This document shows, piece after piece, positions 10,755-22,352 of a stretch of DNA of 64,000 nt. This DNA is from Carettochelys insculpta (lineage: Eukaryota; Chordata; Testudines; Carettochelyidae), in contig NC_134147.1 of assembly GCF_033958435.1 (NCBI RefSeq), forward strand, positions 47,672,001 through 47,736,000. The letters run 5' to 3'. Numbering within the stretch: position 1 is the first letter of the stretch; each line of letters starts with the position of its first letter. The position numbers and the translations under genes are program-made. The notes under the pieces are model-generated. The model was not told the DNA's origin. It saw nothing but the letters and a program-made list of their open reading frames with translations, and did no database searches.

Positions 10755-12456
10755 TTGTGAGGTTCAGGAACCTTAAGCCTCACGCACCCAGCGAGGCAGG
10801 TGAACTGTGGCGGGACAGTACCCTATTGGCTGGGGGCTGCCCAGCTTGAGGCGGGTGGTGACTGTCCAGTGAGATGCGAGGATCTCTCCCACCATCGAAG
10901 GCAACCCCTGGCGCTCGTTCTCTACGCCAATCCAGCAAGAGCTTATAACCGGTATCTCTTGCCTCCCGTGTTGACACAACGCTGTTCAGCGATGCCGGAG
11001 TACCTCTCCGGGCGTGAGCCTGGGCACTTATTATGGAGACTCTGGGCTGCCCAGACACCAGTGTCCCCCTCTCAGCTTTACTGATATAGTCCAAAGGAGA
11101 GGATAACCTCCACGTCTGGTACCAGCTCAGCTGCAGGAGTTGCCGGGACAGTGCCAGAAGTTGACACCGAACCACCTTCGGACTCCACTCTGGATTTTCT
11201 GTCAGGGTTTACTCCCTTAGCCTTTCTTCTTCCCAGGATAACCCACAAGGTAGTGGGGTGTGGAGAATGTGGTTAAGGATCCCACTACTACATACCTCCC
11301 TGTCACCACGAGTCACCATAGCTCCCTGCAGAGCAATGACCCCATATCCCTGGGACCCTCCTCCCCACCTTTCATGCCCCCCACCAGTTACCGTCACCAT
11401 AGGACCCTCCCCAACCCACTACCCCCATCTGCTCCCATGTCCGCCCTCCTCACTGCACTGGCCCCTCTCCCCCCAGCTGCTCTCAGTGCCCCCAGGTCCA
11501 CCTTCCACCATCGCTCTTCAGGCTCTTCTCTTCAGAGACTCCTTTTGCTGATAGTGCTGCCTTGCAGGGCACAGGTGGAACACCATACCTGAACAGGACA
11601 ACAGACGCGGGGCTCCTCCCTCGGCGAACTCCCAGAGGCAAACTCCCTTCCCTGTTTGCTGCTGCCCCCTTTTCGCTGCTCACAGTGGTCGCTGAGAGCT
11701 CCCTTCTAATAGGGAGAGCTGCTAGCTGGTTAGGCCTGGGTCAAAGCCTTGCCTCCAGGCTAATCAGCCCTTGAAGGCTCACCTGGCAGGAAACTCCCCC
11801 AATACACACCTTGCAAACTGCTCCTCTCTGCACCACACAAACTCAGGCACACAGGCAGCTGATCAAACTGCCCTTCTCTGCAAAGTAACATAGCTGCCCA
11901 GACAGACAGACATTCACCCACCAGCTCACCACATGGCCCCCCAAATCCCACACTCACCCAAGCTCCTCTAGGACACTTTGCCCAGAGGCAAACTCCCTTC
12001 CCTGTTAGCTGCTGCCCTCTGTTCGCTGCTCAGCTGCACCCTGAGCCCCACCCAAAGCTACTAACTCTTCATCTGGCTACGGCTGTCCCCGGAGCCCCAC
12101 AGATCTGGTGCGGTGCATACATACAGAGAGTGCAGAACTGGGCCTGGAAGCCATGCAATCTGGGCCAGCGCGCCGCAAGCAGCCTCTGTGGGTGCTGCCA
12201 TCCTCACAGCCGTACAAGATGCCCCCAAACCACTTGCCCACCACTGACATCCCTTGATCTCGCCCCCCCTGCTCCTCATGCTGCAGCGGGTCCCTTAGCT
12301 CCCTCTAAAACTCCCCTCTCAAAACTCCCTCCTGTTCGCAACCACCCCAGTCGCAAGCTCCCTGGTCGCTTGCCAGCAGGGCTTTAGAGCTCTGGCCTAC
12401 CTGAGAGAGCCCCTCCCTCTGATGACCGCTCAGCCAATCGGCACATAGCCTGAGCA
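10755..12456 (-). other. Probable 5' untranslated region of the inverted LINE half
   Basis: About 1.7 kb lies between the endonuclease start and the RT half. If the 5' part of the LINE was inverted during insertion, this stretch is its 5' UTR read on minus. A 131-codon open frame at 11175-10780 has no recognised domain. A block of about 50 bp beginning CCCAGAGGCAAACTCCCTTC occurs at 11631-11681 and again at 11981-12031, a 350-bp period that could be a promoter monomer. An unrelated inserted element cannot be excluded for 11.2-12.4 kb. Confidence 0.4.
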
Positions 12457-12457
12457 C

Positions 12458-14515
12458 ATGGCCCAAAGGTGCTGTAGAGTGGCCAGAAGAACAGTACAGC
12501 AGACAGCCAGGCGCTGTGCCAACAACCACTGGCTCCAGCTATGCAGCAGCATCCAGACCTGTGCTGACTTTGGTAACCTCAGGGGAATGTACAAGAGGAT
12601 CAAGAAGGCATTAGGACCCACCCAGAACAAGATGGCACCTCTGAAATCCAAATCTGGTGAAGTCATCACTGACAAAGCCAAACAGATGGAGCGCTGGGTT
12701 GAGCACTACTCCGAGCTGTACTCACGCGAGAACGTTGTGGTTGACGCAGCCCTCGATGCCATCGAGCTCCTACCAGTAATGGACGAACTGGATCAGGAAC
12801 CGACTGTGGATGAACTGAAGAAAGCCATTGACAGCATTGCAGCAGGAAAGGCCCCTGGTCAGGATGGTATACCACCAGAGATAATCAAGTGTGCCACGGA
12901 CACACTCCTGGAACCCCTACATGAGCTACTGTGCCTGTGCTGGAAAGAGGGTGAGGTTCCACAGAATATGCGCGACACTAACATTGTAACATTTTATAAG
13001 AACAAAGGAGACAGAAGTGACTGCAACAACTACCGTGGAATCTGCCTCCTAAGCGTCACTGGTAAACTGTTCGCTCGCGTCATCCTTGGCAGACTCCAGA
13101 AGATTGCTGAGAGGGTGTACCCCGAATTGCAGTGTGGATTCCGTGCAGAGAAGTCTACCGTTGACATGGTCTTCTCTCTAAGGCAGCTGCAGGAGAAGTG
13201 CAGGGAGCAGAGGAAGCCACTCTACATAGCCTTCATTGACCTGACCAAGGCCTTTGACTTGGTCAGCAGGGATGGTCTGTTCAAACTGGTCCACAAGATA
13301 GGCTGTCCTCCACGGTTACTCAAGATGATCCAGTCGTTCCACGAAGACATGAGAGGAACCATCCAATATGACGGCGCTTTATTGGATGCTTTCAGAATCA
13401 GGAGCAGCGTCAAACAAGGATGCATGCTTGCTCCGACACTGTTTGGGATCTTCTTCGCACTCCTCCTGAAGCACGCCTTTGGATCTTCAACAGAGGGCAT
13501 CTTGCTGCACACAAGATCTGATGGGAAACTGTTTAATCTTGCAAGGCTGAAAGCTAAGTCTAAGGTGCGGGACGTCCTCATCAGAGACATGCTGTTTGCA
13601 GACAATGCTGCTGTAGTGTCTCACACAGAAGACCAGCTTCAAAAACTGCTGGATCAGTTCTCCAAAGCGTGCAAGGACTTTGGACTTACCATCAGCCTAA
13701 AGAAGACAAACGTACTCGGTCAAGATGTTGCTGAATCCCCATCAATCAGCATCAACAACTATACGTTAGAGGTCATCCACGAGTTCGTTTACCTCGGTTC
13801 CACCATCACTGACACCCTGTCGTTGGACACTGAGCTAAATAGGAGGATTGGAAAAGCGGCCACAACTCTGTCCAGACTCAGCAAGAGAGTGTGGAATAAC
13901 AACAAGCTGTATACTCACACCAAAATGCAAGTCTACAGAGCCTGCATCCTCAGCACCCTCCTTTATGGCAGCAAGACTTGGACCCTGTATGCCCAACAAG
14001 AAAAGAGGCTGAATGTCTTCCACTTGCACTGCCTCAGGCGCATCCTTGGAATATCATGGAAGGACAGAGTGATCAACGCCGTCCTCGAGCAAGCTGGAAT
14101 CCCGACCATGCACACCCTCCTCAGGCAGCGTCAGCTCCGCTGGCTTGGCCACATCCACAGGATGAATGATGGAAGGATTCCAAAAGACATCCTGTATGGT
14201 GAGCTAGCCTCTGGCAAAAGACCTCCCGGATGCCCCCAGTTGCGCTACAAAGATGTCTGCAAGAGAGACCTCAGAGAGGTAGACATCGAGCTAGACAACT
14301 GGGAAGAACTAGCAGACAACCGCGGCAGATGGAGGCAGGGGTTACACAAGGGCCTTCAGAAGGGCGAGATGAGGATCAGACAGCTAGCAGAGGAGAAGCG
14401 AGCACACAGAGAGCACAATAAGGACTTGCCAGACACCCACCACATCTGCAAGAGATGCAGCAAGGACTGTCACTCTCGTGTGGGTCTTCATAGTCACAGT
14501 AGACGCTGTAAATGA
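12458..14515 (+). pseudogene. EN-RT LINE ORF2, reverse transcriptase and C-terminal half
   Basis: A 685-codon open frame encodes a non-LTR reverse transcriptase: NYRGICLLSVTGKL, QCGFRAEKSTVD, motif A AFIDLTKAFDLV, motif B SSVKQGCMLAPTLF, and motif C LFADNAAV. The second Asp of the usual FADD is Asn (residue about 383), so catalysis should be lost although the frame is open. The C-terminal region has the RWLGHIHRMNDGRIPKDILY block and a final Cys/His cluster, CKRCSKDC then SHSRRC. There is no endonuclease upstream in this strand; the missing half is inverted at 9594-10754. The first 'Met' at 12458 is only where the frame opens and is unlikely to be a real start. The clade (L2, RTE or a relative) is not decided. 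Confidence 0.85.
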
Positions 14516-14583
14516 AGCCCTCAATTGAAACTATAAAGGGCGCGATTCATAGTCTTTGCAGTCTGAAGGATGCCTACTACTAC
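14516..14583 (+). other. LINE 3' UTR and CTA-repeat tail
   Basis: A short 3' UTR ends in GGATGCCTACTACTACTA and is followed directly by the right target duplication. The trinucleotide tail replaces a poly(A) tail, as in several LINE clades. Confidence 0.7.
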
Positions 14584-15311
14584 TAGTCCTCGCCTTCACA
14601 GTCTCCTCTGGCTAGGAGTTCCACAGGTTAACTATGCGCTGAGCGAAGAAGAGCTTTCTTTTATTAGTTTTAAACCTGCTACCCATTAATTTCACTTGGT
14701 GTCCTCTAGTTCTTGTATTATGGGCACAAGTAAATAACTTCTCCTTATTCACCCTCTCCACACCTGTCATAATTTTATATACCTCTATCATGTCCCCCAT
14801 CAGTCTCCTCTTTTCTAAACTGAAAAGTCCCAATCTTTTTAGCCTCTCCTCATACGGGACCTGTTCCAAGCCCCTAATCATTCTAGTTGCCCTTTTCTGA
14901 ACCTTTTCCAATGCCAGGATACCTTTTTTTAGGTGAGACCACATTTGTACACAGTATTCAAGATGTGGGCGTACCATAGATTTATATAGGGGCAGTATGC
15001 TTGTCTTATTTTCTACCCCTTTTTTAATAATCTAAGTATACTATATCCACAGGATCTCCCCGTCTGCATGTTTGTTAACCCCTTCAAAGAACAGATTCGT
15101 AAGACATGATTTCCCTCTGCAGAAACCAGGTTGTCTTTTGCCAATCAAATTATGTTCTTCTCGTGCCTGACAATTATATTCTTTACCATTGTTCCAACTA
15201 ATTTGCCCAGAACTGATGTTAGACTTACCCGTCTGTAATTGCCAGGGTCACCTCTACAGCCCTTTTTAAATATTGGCGTCACATTAGCTATCTTATTGGT
15301 GTCACATTAGC
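14584..15311 (-). mobile_element. CR1 LINE copy A, second part with internal deletion
   Basis: Continues the CR1 interrupted at 4938. On minus, 14977-14612 encodes the C-terminal part of ORF2 ([52 protein letters not shown]). From about 15045 to 15311 the minus strand jumps to the RT N-terminal region (ANVTPIFKKG-like, DPGNYRRVSLTSVLGKLV, then DIVYLD). The palm segment between DIVYLD and the C-terminal region is missing, so there is an internal deletion near 15020-15040. The element is 5'-truncated and dead. Confidence 0.8.
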
Positions 15312-16645
15312 CATGGGAAGAGAGAAAAGGATGCTGCTCAGGCATTCTGACAGTGGGAGCAGGAGGTGGAGGGGGCATGACACAAAAGGAACTGTGGAGG
15401 GGGAAGGCCTAAGGTGTGGGAAGGAGATACCAAGAGGAAATGGGCTTTGCACCATTTGCACCATTAGTAGATTTGCAGGGGCTTAAGACTGAGAGTAGTT
15501 GTCTCAGATGTTCTCTCCAGGCTCTGGGTAATTATCCTCTGTGAAATCACAATTGGTACTCTTACAACCCCAGACACATTTGCAGTCCACCATCGGAAGA
15601 GGCAGTGTTCTGGTTATTGGTATTTGTTTAAAGACATTCAGGGTTCTCTGCAATGCAAGTGCTGGAGGCAGAAAGTATTAGGCTGGCAACATAAGCAATG
15701 TACCTTCCTTTGGTTTTTACACCTTTCTCTCTAATCCTGTAAAATTGTTATGAGACGGATTTATAACATACCTCCAACTCATGTAAAAATGAAATTTAGT
15801 CCTCTGCCAGTGGAACCGTAACACAGTTTAATTTGCCCACAGCTATTGTATCGTATCTGCCTTGGTATGGCAGGAAACAGCTGAATGTGAAATCCGTGCA
15901 GCAGAATGTAACCCTGCATAGAACTTCAGTTGGCAGAAGAATTCTGAGCAGGAGAAACAGATCACAAGTAAAAGCATTTGTGGGTTGGATATATGCTAAT
16001 AACCCTAGTCTATTGCTAAACACACTACATAAGGCAATGCAGATTGCTTGGCAAATGTAACATTGTTTTCATCTCTGTTCTTAACTGCCTCATTTTCTGA
16101 AACAAAGTTTGTTCGTGAAAAAGAGGCACAAATTCATTATTTTCTGCAACTGTCTGGGACGACGACAACAAAGGTGAAATTCTAATGTTCTCCTAATATG
16201 CTCTGCACGGCATTCTGTACCTAGCCCTGCTACAAACCCACAATACTTTGGAGCTAAAGTAAGGATTTAATGTGAATGTTTATGATTTGTCTTCCAGCTT
16301 CAGTAATAATAGTCTTTGTACGTGGAGTGGGAACTGGTTTCTGTTTCTGAGGCTACAGATGTGTGAAAAAGCACTAAAATGATCTTTTACCACTGGGTAG
16401 GACCGTGTCTCTGCCGTTGATGAGTCCAAGACGGTGTTTCAAATTGCCACCCCAGTAATAACAGCACTGAGCACTCACTGCGCAGTACACAGCACTGTGT
16501 ATTATGCATCTATGCCAAGCCCTATGCAATGGATAAATAATTCACATGTGTACAATTGTTCCCGTTCAGACAGGCAACTGAAAAAGCATGGTTAAAGGAC
16601 GTATCAGAGGGATAGCCGGATGAGTCCATGTCCGCAAAAACAGAG
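15312..16645. other. No recognised feature
   Basis: No domain-bearing frame or repeat family recognised; modest AT-rich sequence. Confidence 0.35.
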
Positions 16646-16816
16646 AGAAGTCCTGTGGCACCTCAAAGACTAACAGATATTTTGGAGTATAAGCTTTTGC
16701 TGGCAAAGACCTGCTTCGTCAGGTGCAATGATTCTGCATCTGACGAAGCGGGTCTTTGCCCATGAAAGCTTATGCTCCAAAATATCCATTAGTCTGTAAG
16801 GTGCCACAGGACTTCT
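16646..16816. repeat. Palindromic dispersed repeat, copy 2 (both arms)
   Basis: Left arm 16646-16722 and right arm 16741-16816 are inverted copies of about 75 bp. Each starts AGAAGTCCTGTGGCACCT, continues through GACTAA and ATTTTGGAG, and ends CGTCAG beside an 18-bp loop. Related to, but diverged from, the copy at 2900. Confidence 0.8.
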
Positions 16817-17593
16817 CATTGTTTTGTCATTGGTTAAAGGAAAGAAGTGGTCCTGTATCTGGGATAGGGTGTGTGTGTCCCACTCTTGCTATGGAGAAGG
16901 TGGGCAAAGGAGAAGTAGTAGCTGTATTGACAAGTATCTGACTAAAACCATGGGTCCTCTACAGAATGTTGACAGCTGGGCTTCTTTCATGCAGAAAGGT
17001 TGGGGCCAGGGCTGGGCCTGCCCACATCTCAAAGCAAGAACCAGGGGGACATTTAGCATCAAATTCTTATCAAATGTTGTAGTGCTGCTGCCAGCTCAGC
17101 TCCCCGAAGAACACTTCCCTCTCATCCAAATCCACCACTTAGCCCCACACCCACTGGCAGTATGTTAATTACCCTGTTCCGCACCTGCTGCTCCTAAGAG
17201 AGTTAGTTAATACCTGCTCTTCCCCTTACGAATAAACCTCATGCCCCGTGCTCCCTCCATTCAGAATCCATCAGCCTTCCCCGCTTACATCCACCCCAGT
17301 TTCTCCCAACCCCACTGATACCATTGAGTGTGGTGTAGCCAGACGCTCCCAGTCACAGGGCAGCTGGACAGGGGAAGCATGGAGAGACCGCTAACTAATT
17401 CCATCCTTTGTATTGCCTAAAAAGCTGGAACACCACGACAAAGGAGAAGAGGACTCCCCGGCCAAGTGGAGGTCTGAGGATGAGATGGCAGCAGAAGCAG
17501 CGAGCCTTAAGAAATATTTCCAGTAAAATCCGAGGTAAAGTTTCCTAAGCAATGGTACAGCTTGATTGATACAGCACCCTAAATGGGCCTCTT
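16817..17593. other. No recognised feature
   Basis: No gene or repeat family recognised. Confidence 0.35.
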
Positions 17594-17890
17594 GGGTATG
17601 ACTACGCTGCAGAAAACATTTCATGGCGCTAAGTCTCAGAGCCTGGCTGGGCTGACGCAGGGCTCAGGCAGTGGAGTTGCAAAACTGCAGCAGAGCCTTT
17701 CAGACTTGGGCTGCATCTCAGCCTCTGAGACCTCTTGAGTGGGGAAGGTCTCCGAGCCCACAGAGCCTGCATGTCTGCATCGACATGTTCAGCCTCACGA
17801 GCCTGAGGCAGCTGGCTAGGGCTGTGAGACTTGCGCCATAGGGTTGTGGAAGGAGGGGGTGGTTTGTTTTGTGCAGTGTAGATCCTGCCC
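17594..17890. mobile_element. Harbinger-like MITE, about 297 bp
   Basis: The left end GGGTATGACTACGCTGCAG and the right end GTGCAGTGTAGATCCTGCCC are inverted copies with some mismatch. The interior is built of AGCCTG/CAGGCT-type inverted repeats and has no coding frame. The terminal sequence resembles the GGCTAYGTCTACACT ends of the Harbinger copies in this window. No clear target duplication remains. Confidence 0.55.
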
Positions 17891-19535
17891 TAGCTAGTTT
17901 ACAACCAAGGCTAAAATGGCGGTAGCAGGAGTACAAGGGTCACAAGAGCAAAGCCATGCAGCTTCTTAGGTCTGTTGTGTCCATACGTTGTGGCACCAAA
18001 GGAATATGTTGCTTCCAGGAAACTCCTCCAACACATCAGCACCAGCTCGGAGATGTGCCCAGCAAGCAACACCCAGAAAGCATGACCTTGCTCATTGAAA
18101 GGGGTGTAATTTGCTTACAGCTTCCACCCAGTTGGGTCTGGCAGGGCCCAGCTTTCCTTTATATTTACAGCAGGACATAGTCTCCATGTACATGGAGTAA
18201 CTTGTAAATGTTCACTGTTTTTAAGAGACCATTGTATGTCCTAGCGCTAGCCCCACAACAGAGCCGGCGAGCAAGGGCTGTTTTAACACAGTGGTTCAGT
18301 TTCACTCTTAAAGTAAACCTGCTGGGAAGTTGCATGTTGTGCTACATTTTCCACTGGCCCCAAGAGGAGGAACAGTTTGAAGGGCAGGGGAAAATAAAAA
18401 ATAGCTTGGCAAGTGTTAGCATGTGGTACTTATCGAAACTGAGATATTGTGTTCCAGTACCTAGAGTCCCAGACAGGGGATCCGTCCAGTTGAAGTGGAT
18501 TGTCCCCCTGGGGCCAATCTGCGTTACATGAGGATGTACAGCTCTGTGATAGCTCCGCAAGTTTCCTCTTCCCTTCCCCGTAAGTCATTAGTATCAGCCA
18601 GCATGCTTGTGTCTGACTGTTTCGTACTTTGGCTCCCAGGGAGCAGGCAGCCCATAAATCTACCTGCCTTGCGGCTGTGACTTGCTATTTGCAGCCCAGC
18701 TTGGGAAATCTCTGCCTTAGACTCCACAGGTCATTCAGCTAATGTGCAAGGCCGTAAGTTCTGATTGTCAGGTTTCTTAGCCATTTTGTGTCAGTGGTTT
18801 TCAATCCTCAGCTCCTCTTCTGTGGGAACCTTTCCTGGCTCATCGCTCATTTATCACAGCAGAACGCTGCAATTAGGAAGTGTCTGAGTTGGGCAGAAGG
18901 GAGGTACCTTTCCATGCCGCACGTATCTGCACAACTGTGCAAGAGCAAGAGGTTCTGTTTCGATAGGTACTTACCTCATTGCAGCATCCGCGCAGACTGG
19001 ACATTGCCATACTTTGTAAAGATGGCGATTGGGCCCTTCTCCTTCCCAACACGGGCTCTTTCCATGCTGTATACCTTGTAAGGGTTCTCCCAGTCTAATT
19101 GGAAATGAAAGATTCTCACCGGGATTTTCAAAGGTGTCTCTCTGAATCAGGCCTGCTAATGATGAGGGAAACTGCCCTGAGGCCTAGCAATTCAAAAGGG
19201 CCCAGGGTTTCCAGGCACTGTCATCTCTACTGCAGTAGCAGTCAGATCTCTGGACCCTTTAAATCGTCACCAGAGTGCTGCATGGTGGCTCTGATGGCTG
19301 CCTGGAGCGGGAGAGGCCTGGCACAGCATGCTTCAGGCAGCAGTAAGGGCTAGCTGCCCCTACAACTTCTGAGAGCACAAATCTGCCCCCTGCCACCTTG
19401 CCCAGGGTTCAGAGAAGGGGTCAGTAAGTCTGTCTGTGCCCTCACTGTGAATCCGGTGTCCACATGCCATTAGAATTCAGTGACAATTTGGTACCTAACT
19501 AATAGTCCTTTGCGTGCCAGTCAAATGAAGAAATC
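17891..19535. other. No recognised feature
   Basis: No domain-bearing frame or repeat family recognised. Confidence 0.35.
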
Positions 19536-20056
19536 CGTAGATTCCAAGTCCAGAAGGGAGCACTCAGACCAGCAAGTCTGACCTCCTGTATGACACATGC
19601 CAGAGAATGTCCCCAAAATAATTGCTAGAGCAGAGCTTTTAGTAAACAGCTAGACTTAGTCTCAGGTTTGTCAGTGATGTAGGCCACCAGAAAGCTGTGG
19701 GTTGTTCCAAAAGTTAATTAATTTCACCCTTAAAAATGTACATCCCCTCTTTCTGATCTCAATTTTCCATCTTAAATTTCTAGCCATTGTTTCATGTTAT
19801 ACCTCTCTCTGATAGCCTGAAGAGAACATTGTTAAATATCTATTCCCCACGTAGATACGTGCAGCTATGGTCAAGTCACCCTTTAACATTCTCTTTGTTA
19901 CTCTAAAAACATTGAGATCTTTGAATTCGTCACTATGAGGCAGGTTCTCTAAGACTTTAACATTCACATAGCTCTCCTTTGAACCCTGTCTACTTGGTTG
20001 GAATACGACGCCCTATTCAAGAAGGACGCCATTACTGGTTGGAGCAGTGCCATATA

Positions 20057-20738
20057 AGCCGTGTCTACATGTGCACGCTACTTCGAAGTAGCGGCACTAA
20101 CTTCGAAATAGTGCCCGTCACGGCTACACGCGCCGGGCGCTATTTCGAAGTTAACTTCGACGTTAGGCGGCGAGACGTCGAAGTCGCTAACCCCATGAGG
20201 GGGTAGGAATAGCGCCCTACTTCGACGTTCAACGTCGAAGTAGGGACCGTGTAGTCGTTGCGCGTCCTGCAACTTCGAAATAGTGGGGTCCGCCATGGCG
20301 ACCATCAGCTGAGGGGTTGAGAGACGCTCTCTCTCGAGCCCCTGCGGGGCTCTGTGGTCACCGTGGGCAGCAGCCCTTCTCCCAGGGCTTCTGGCTGCTG
20401 CTGCAGCAGCTGGGGAAACATGCTGCAGGCACAGGGTCTGCAACCAGTTGTCAGCTCTGTGTATTTTGTGTTGTTTAGTGCAACTGTGTCTGGGAGGGGC
20501 CCTTTAAGGGAGTGGCTTGCTGTTGAGTCCGCCCTGTGACCCTGTCTGCAGCTGTGCCTGGCACCCTTATTTCGATGTGTGCTACTTTGGCGTGTAGACG
20601 TTCCCTCGCAGCGCCTATTTCGATGTGGTGCCGTGCAACGTCGAAGTTGAACATCGACGTTGCCAGCCCTGGAGGACGTGTAGACATTACTCATCGAAAT
20701 AGCCTATTTCGATGTAGGCTTCACGTGTAGACGTAGCC
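20057..20738 (-). mobile_element. Non-autonomous Harbinger relative, 682 bp
   Basis: Ends AGCCGTGTCTACA and, from the right inwards, GGCTACGTCTACACG; flanked by ATA (20054-20056 and 20739-20741). Removing it restores CR1 sequence. Compared with the autonomous element at 4949 it is in reverse orientation: 20738 down to about 20495 matches its left 215 bp and 20057 to about 20345 matches its right 300 bp, including the TTCGAA arrays. The 150-bp core between them does not come from that element, so this is more than a simple internal deletion. No transposase; it would depend on an autonomous copy. Confidence 0.85.
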
Positions 20739-21199
20739 ATAGAGGGATAAAACACGCTCTCAGCTCCTGCTCAAGATCTCACGTGTTTGACACCAAAATG
20801 TGATCCTGGGGTGCATAAAGTCACTTTGGGAATTCATGTTCAGCTGATTAGCCACTCTCCCTCCCTGGTGACTCCCAAATCATTTTCAGAGTTGCTGCTT
20901 CCCAGGATAAATTCCCCATCTTGTAAGGGTGACCTACATTCTTTTATCTATATGTATATTTTTTACTTTTTGCTGTAATAAAACACACATGGTTTGCTTG
21001 TGCCCAATTTAACATTCATTCCTGATTGCTCTGTATCGGTGACCTGTCCCATTCGTTACTTACCAATACTTATTTTATGTTTTCTTCTAGGTCATTGATA
21101 AACATGTTAAACAGTGTAGGGACAAGAACCAATCCCTGTGGGACCCCACTGGATATTCAACTGCTTGATGACAGTTTCCCCCTTGATTTTAAGTTCATA

Positions 21200-21905
21200 C
21201 AGACTCATTGTGATCACACACTCTGACCTGGACGTAACAGCCCACAGAACCTCAGCCATCCACTTGTGTAATAGGCTCACCGCCTCTGGCTGAGTTTCTG
21301 AAGTACTCAAATATTGATTTAAAGACAGAAATATACAGAGAAGCCACCACTGACTGTAAGACCCATGCCGATCTGACCCAGGGGAAAATGTCTTCCCAAC
21401 CCCAAATATCCCTATCAGTTAGACCTTAGCATGTAGGCAAGACCCTCTAGCCAGATATCTGGAAAAGAATTCACAGTTGTATCTCAGAGTCTCTCCAGCC
21501 AGTTTCCCACCTCTGGATATCGGAGATATTTGCTAATTGTAGTCACTGAGGGGCCATACATCATTGTAGGCAATCTCATCATACCATCCATGCCAGACAT
21601 TTTTCAAGCTCAGTCTTGTAATAAGTTAGGGGGTTTTGGCCCCTTGTATACCTTCTGGAAGTCTGTTCCACAACCTCATTCCTGTGATGGTTAGAAAACT
21701 TTGTATATTTTTAAACCTAGACTTACCAATGACCAGTGTATATCCATTTGTTCTTGTGCCGACATTGACCCTTACTTTAAATAACCCCTTCCTACCTGGT
21801 GTTTATCCCTCTGATGCATTTATAGAGAGCAATCATATTTTCCTTCAGCCTTCATTTGTTAGGCTAAACAATCTAACCTCCTTAAGTCTCCTCTTGTTAG
21901 CTAGA
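21200..21905 (-). mobile_element. CR1-family fragment nested in CR1 copy B
   Basis: This block interrupts the surrounding CR1 and is itself the C-terminal and 3' part of another CR1-like element on minus, recognised by TCTGTTCCACAACCTC followed by the ATTTGTTCTTGTGCC and CATTTATAGAGAGCAATC segments. Both the host and the insert are heavily mutated, so the limits are good to about 10-20 bp only. Confidence 0.55.
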
Positions 21906-22352
21906 TTCCACGATTTATCAGTTAGCCAGTTTTTAATCCCTTTAATGTGCACCAAAGTAATTTTACATAATTCTAGGTAATTTTTGTTAAATCAAAATGT
22001 CAAGTGATGCACGTTACAGAAGTCTAAGGATATTGCATCAGTACTCTTACCTTTATCAACCAAATTTGTAATCTCCTCAGTAATGGTACCAAGTGAATTT
22101 TTCTGAAGTTATTTTCCACGTTGACTTATATTAGTTATATTACCCTCCTTCACTTGTCCATTAATCAAGTCCCATATCAGCTGCTCTATCATCTTGCTTG
22201 GGATCAATGTCAGGCTGATGTCTGATTACACAGTGTGAGATTACCTGTCTCATCCCATTTACCCTTTTTTTTAAAAATGTGCATAATACTAGCTTTCTTC
22301 CAGTCTTCTGGAATGCCAAGGTTCATTGAAAATCAACCTTAACTGTCCAGGA

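Larger units (their letters stand above)
19536..22352 (-). mobile_element. CR1 LINE copy B, degraded, with two later insertions
   Basis: A long reverse-oriented CR1. Its 3' portion is at 19536-20053 (TGACCTCCTGTATGACACA and onward), resumes at 20742, and reaches the RT motif-B region at about 21040-21160, where the minus strand encodes a form of SGVPQG...TLFNMFINDLEENIK. It resumes again at about 21905 and ends near 22352 after the ANIxMFKK-like and KTGRKLV-like positions. The gaps are filled by a non-autonomous Harbinger element (20057-20738) and by another CR1 fragment (about 21200-21905). Many stops; an old, dead copy. Confidence 0.72.
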
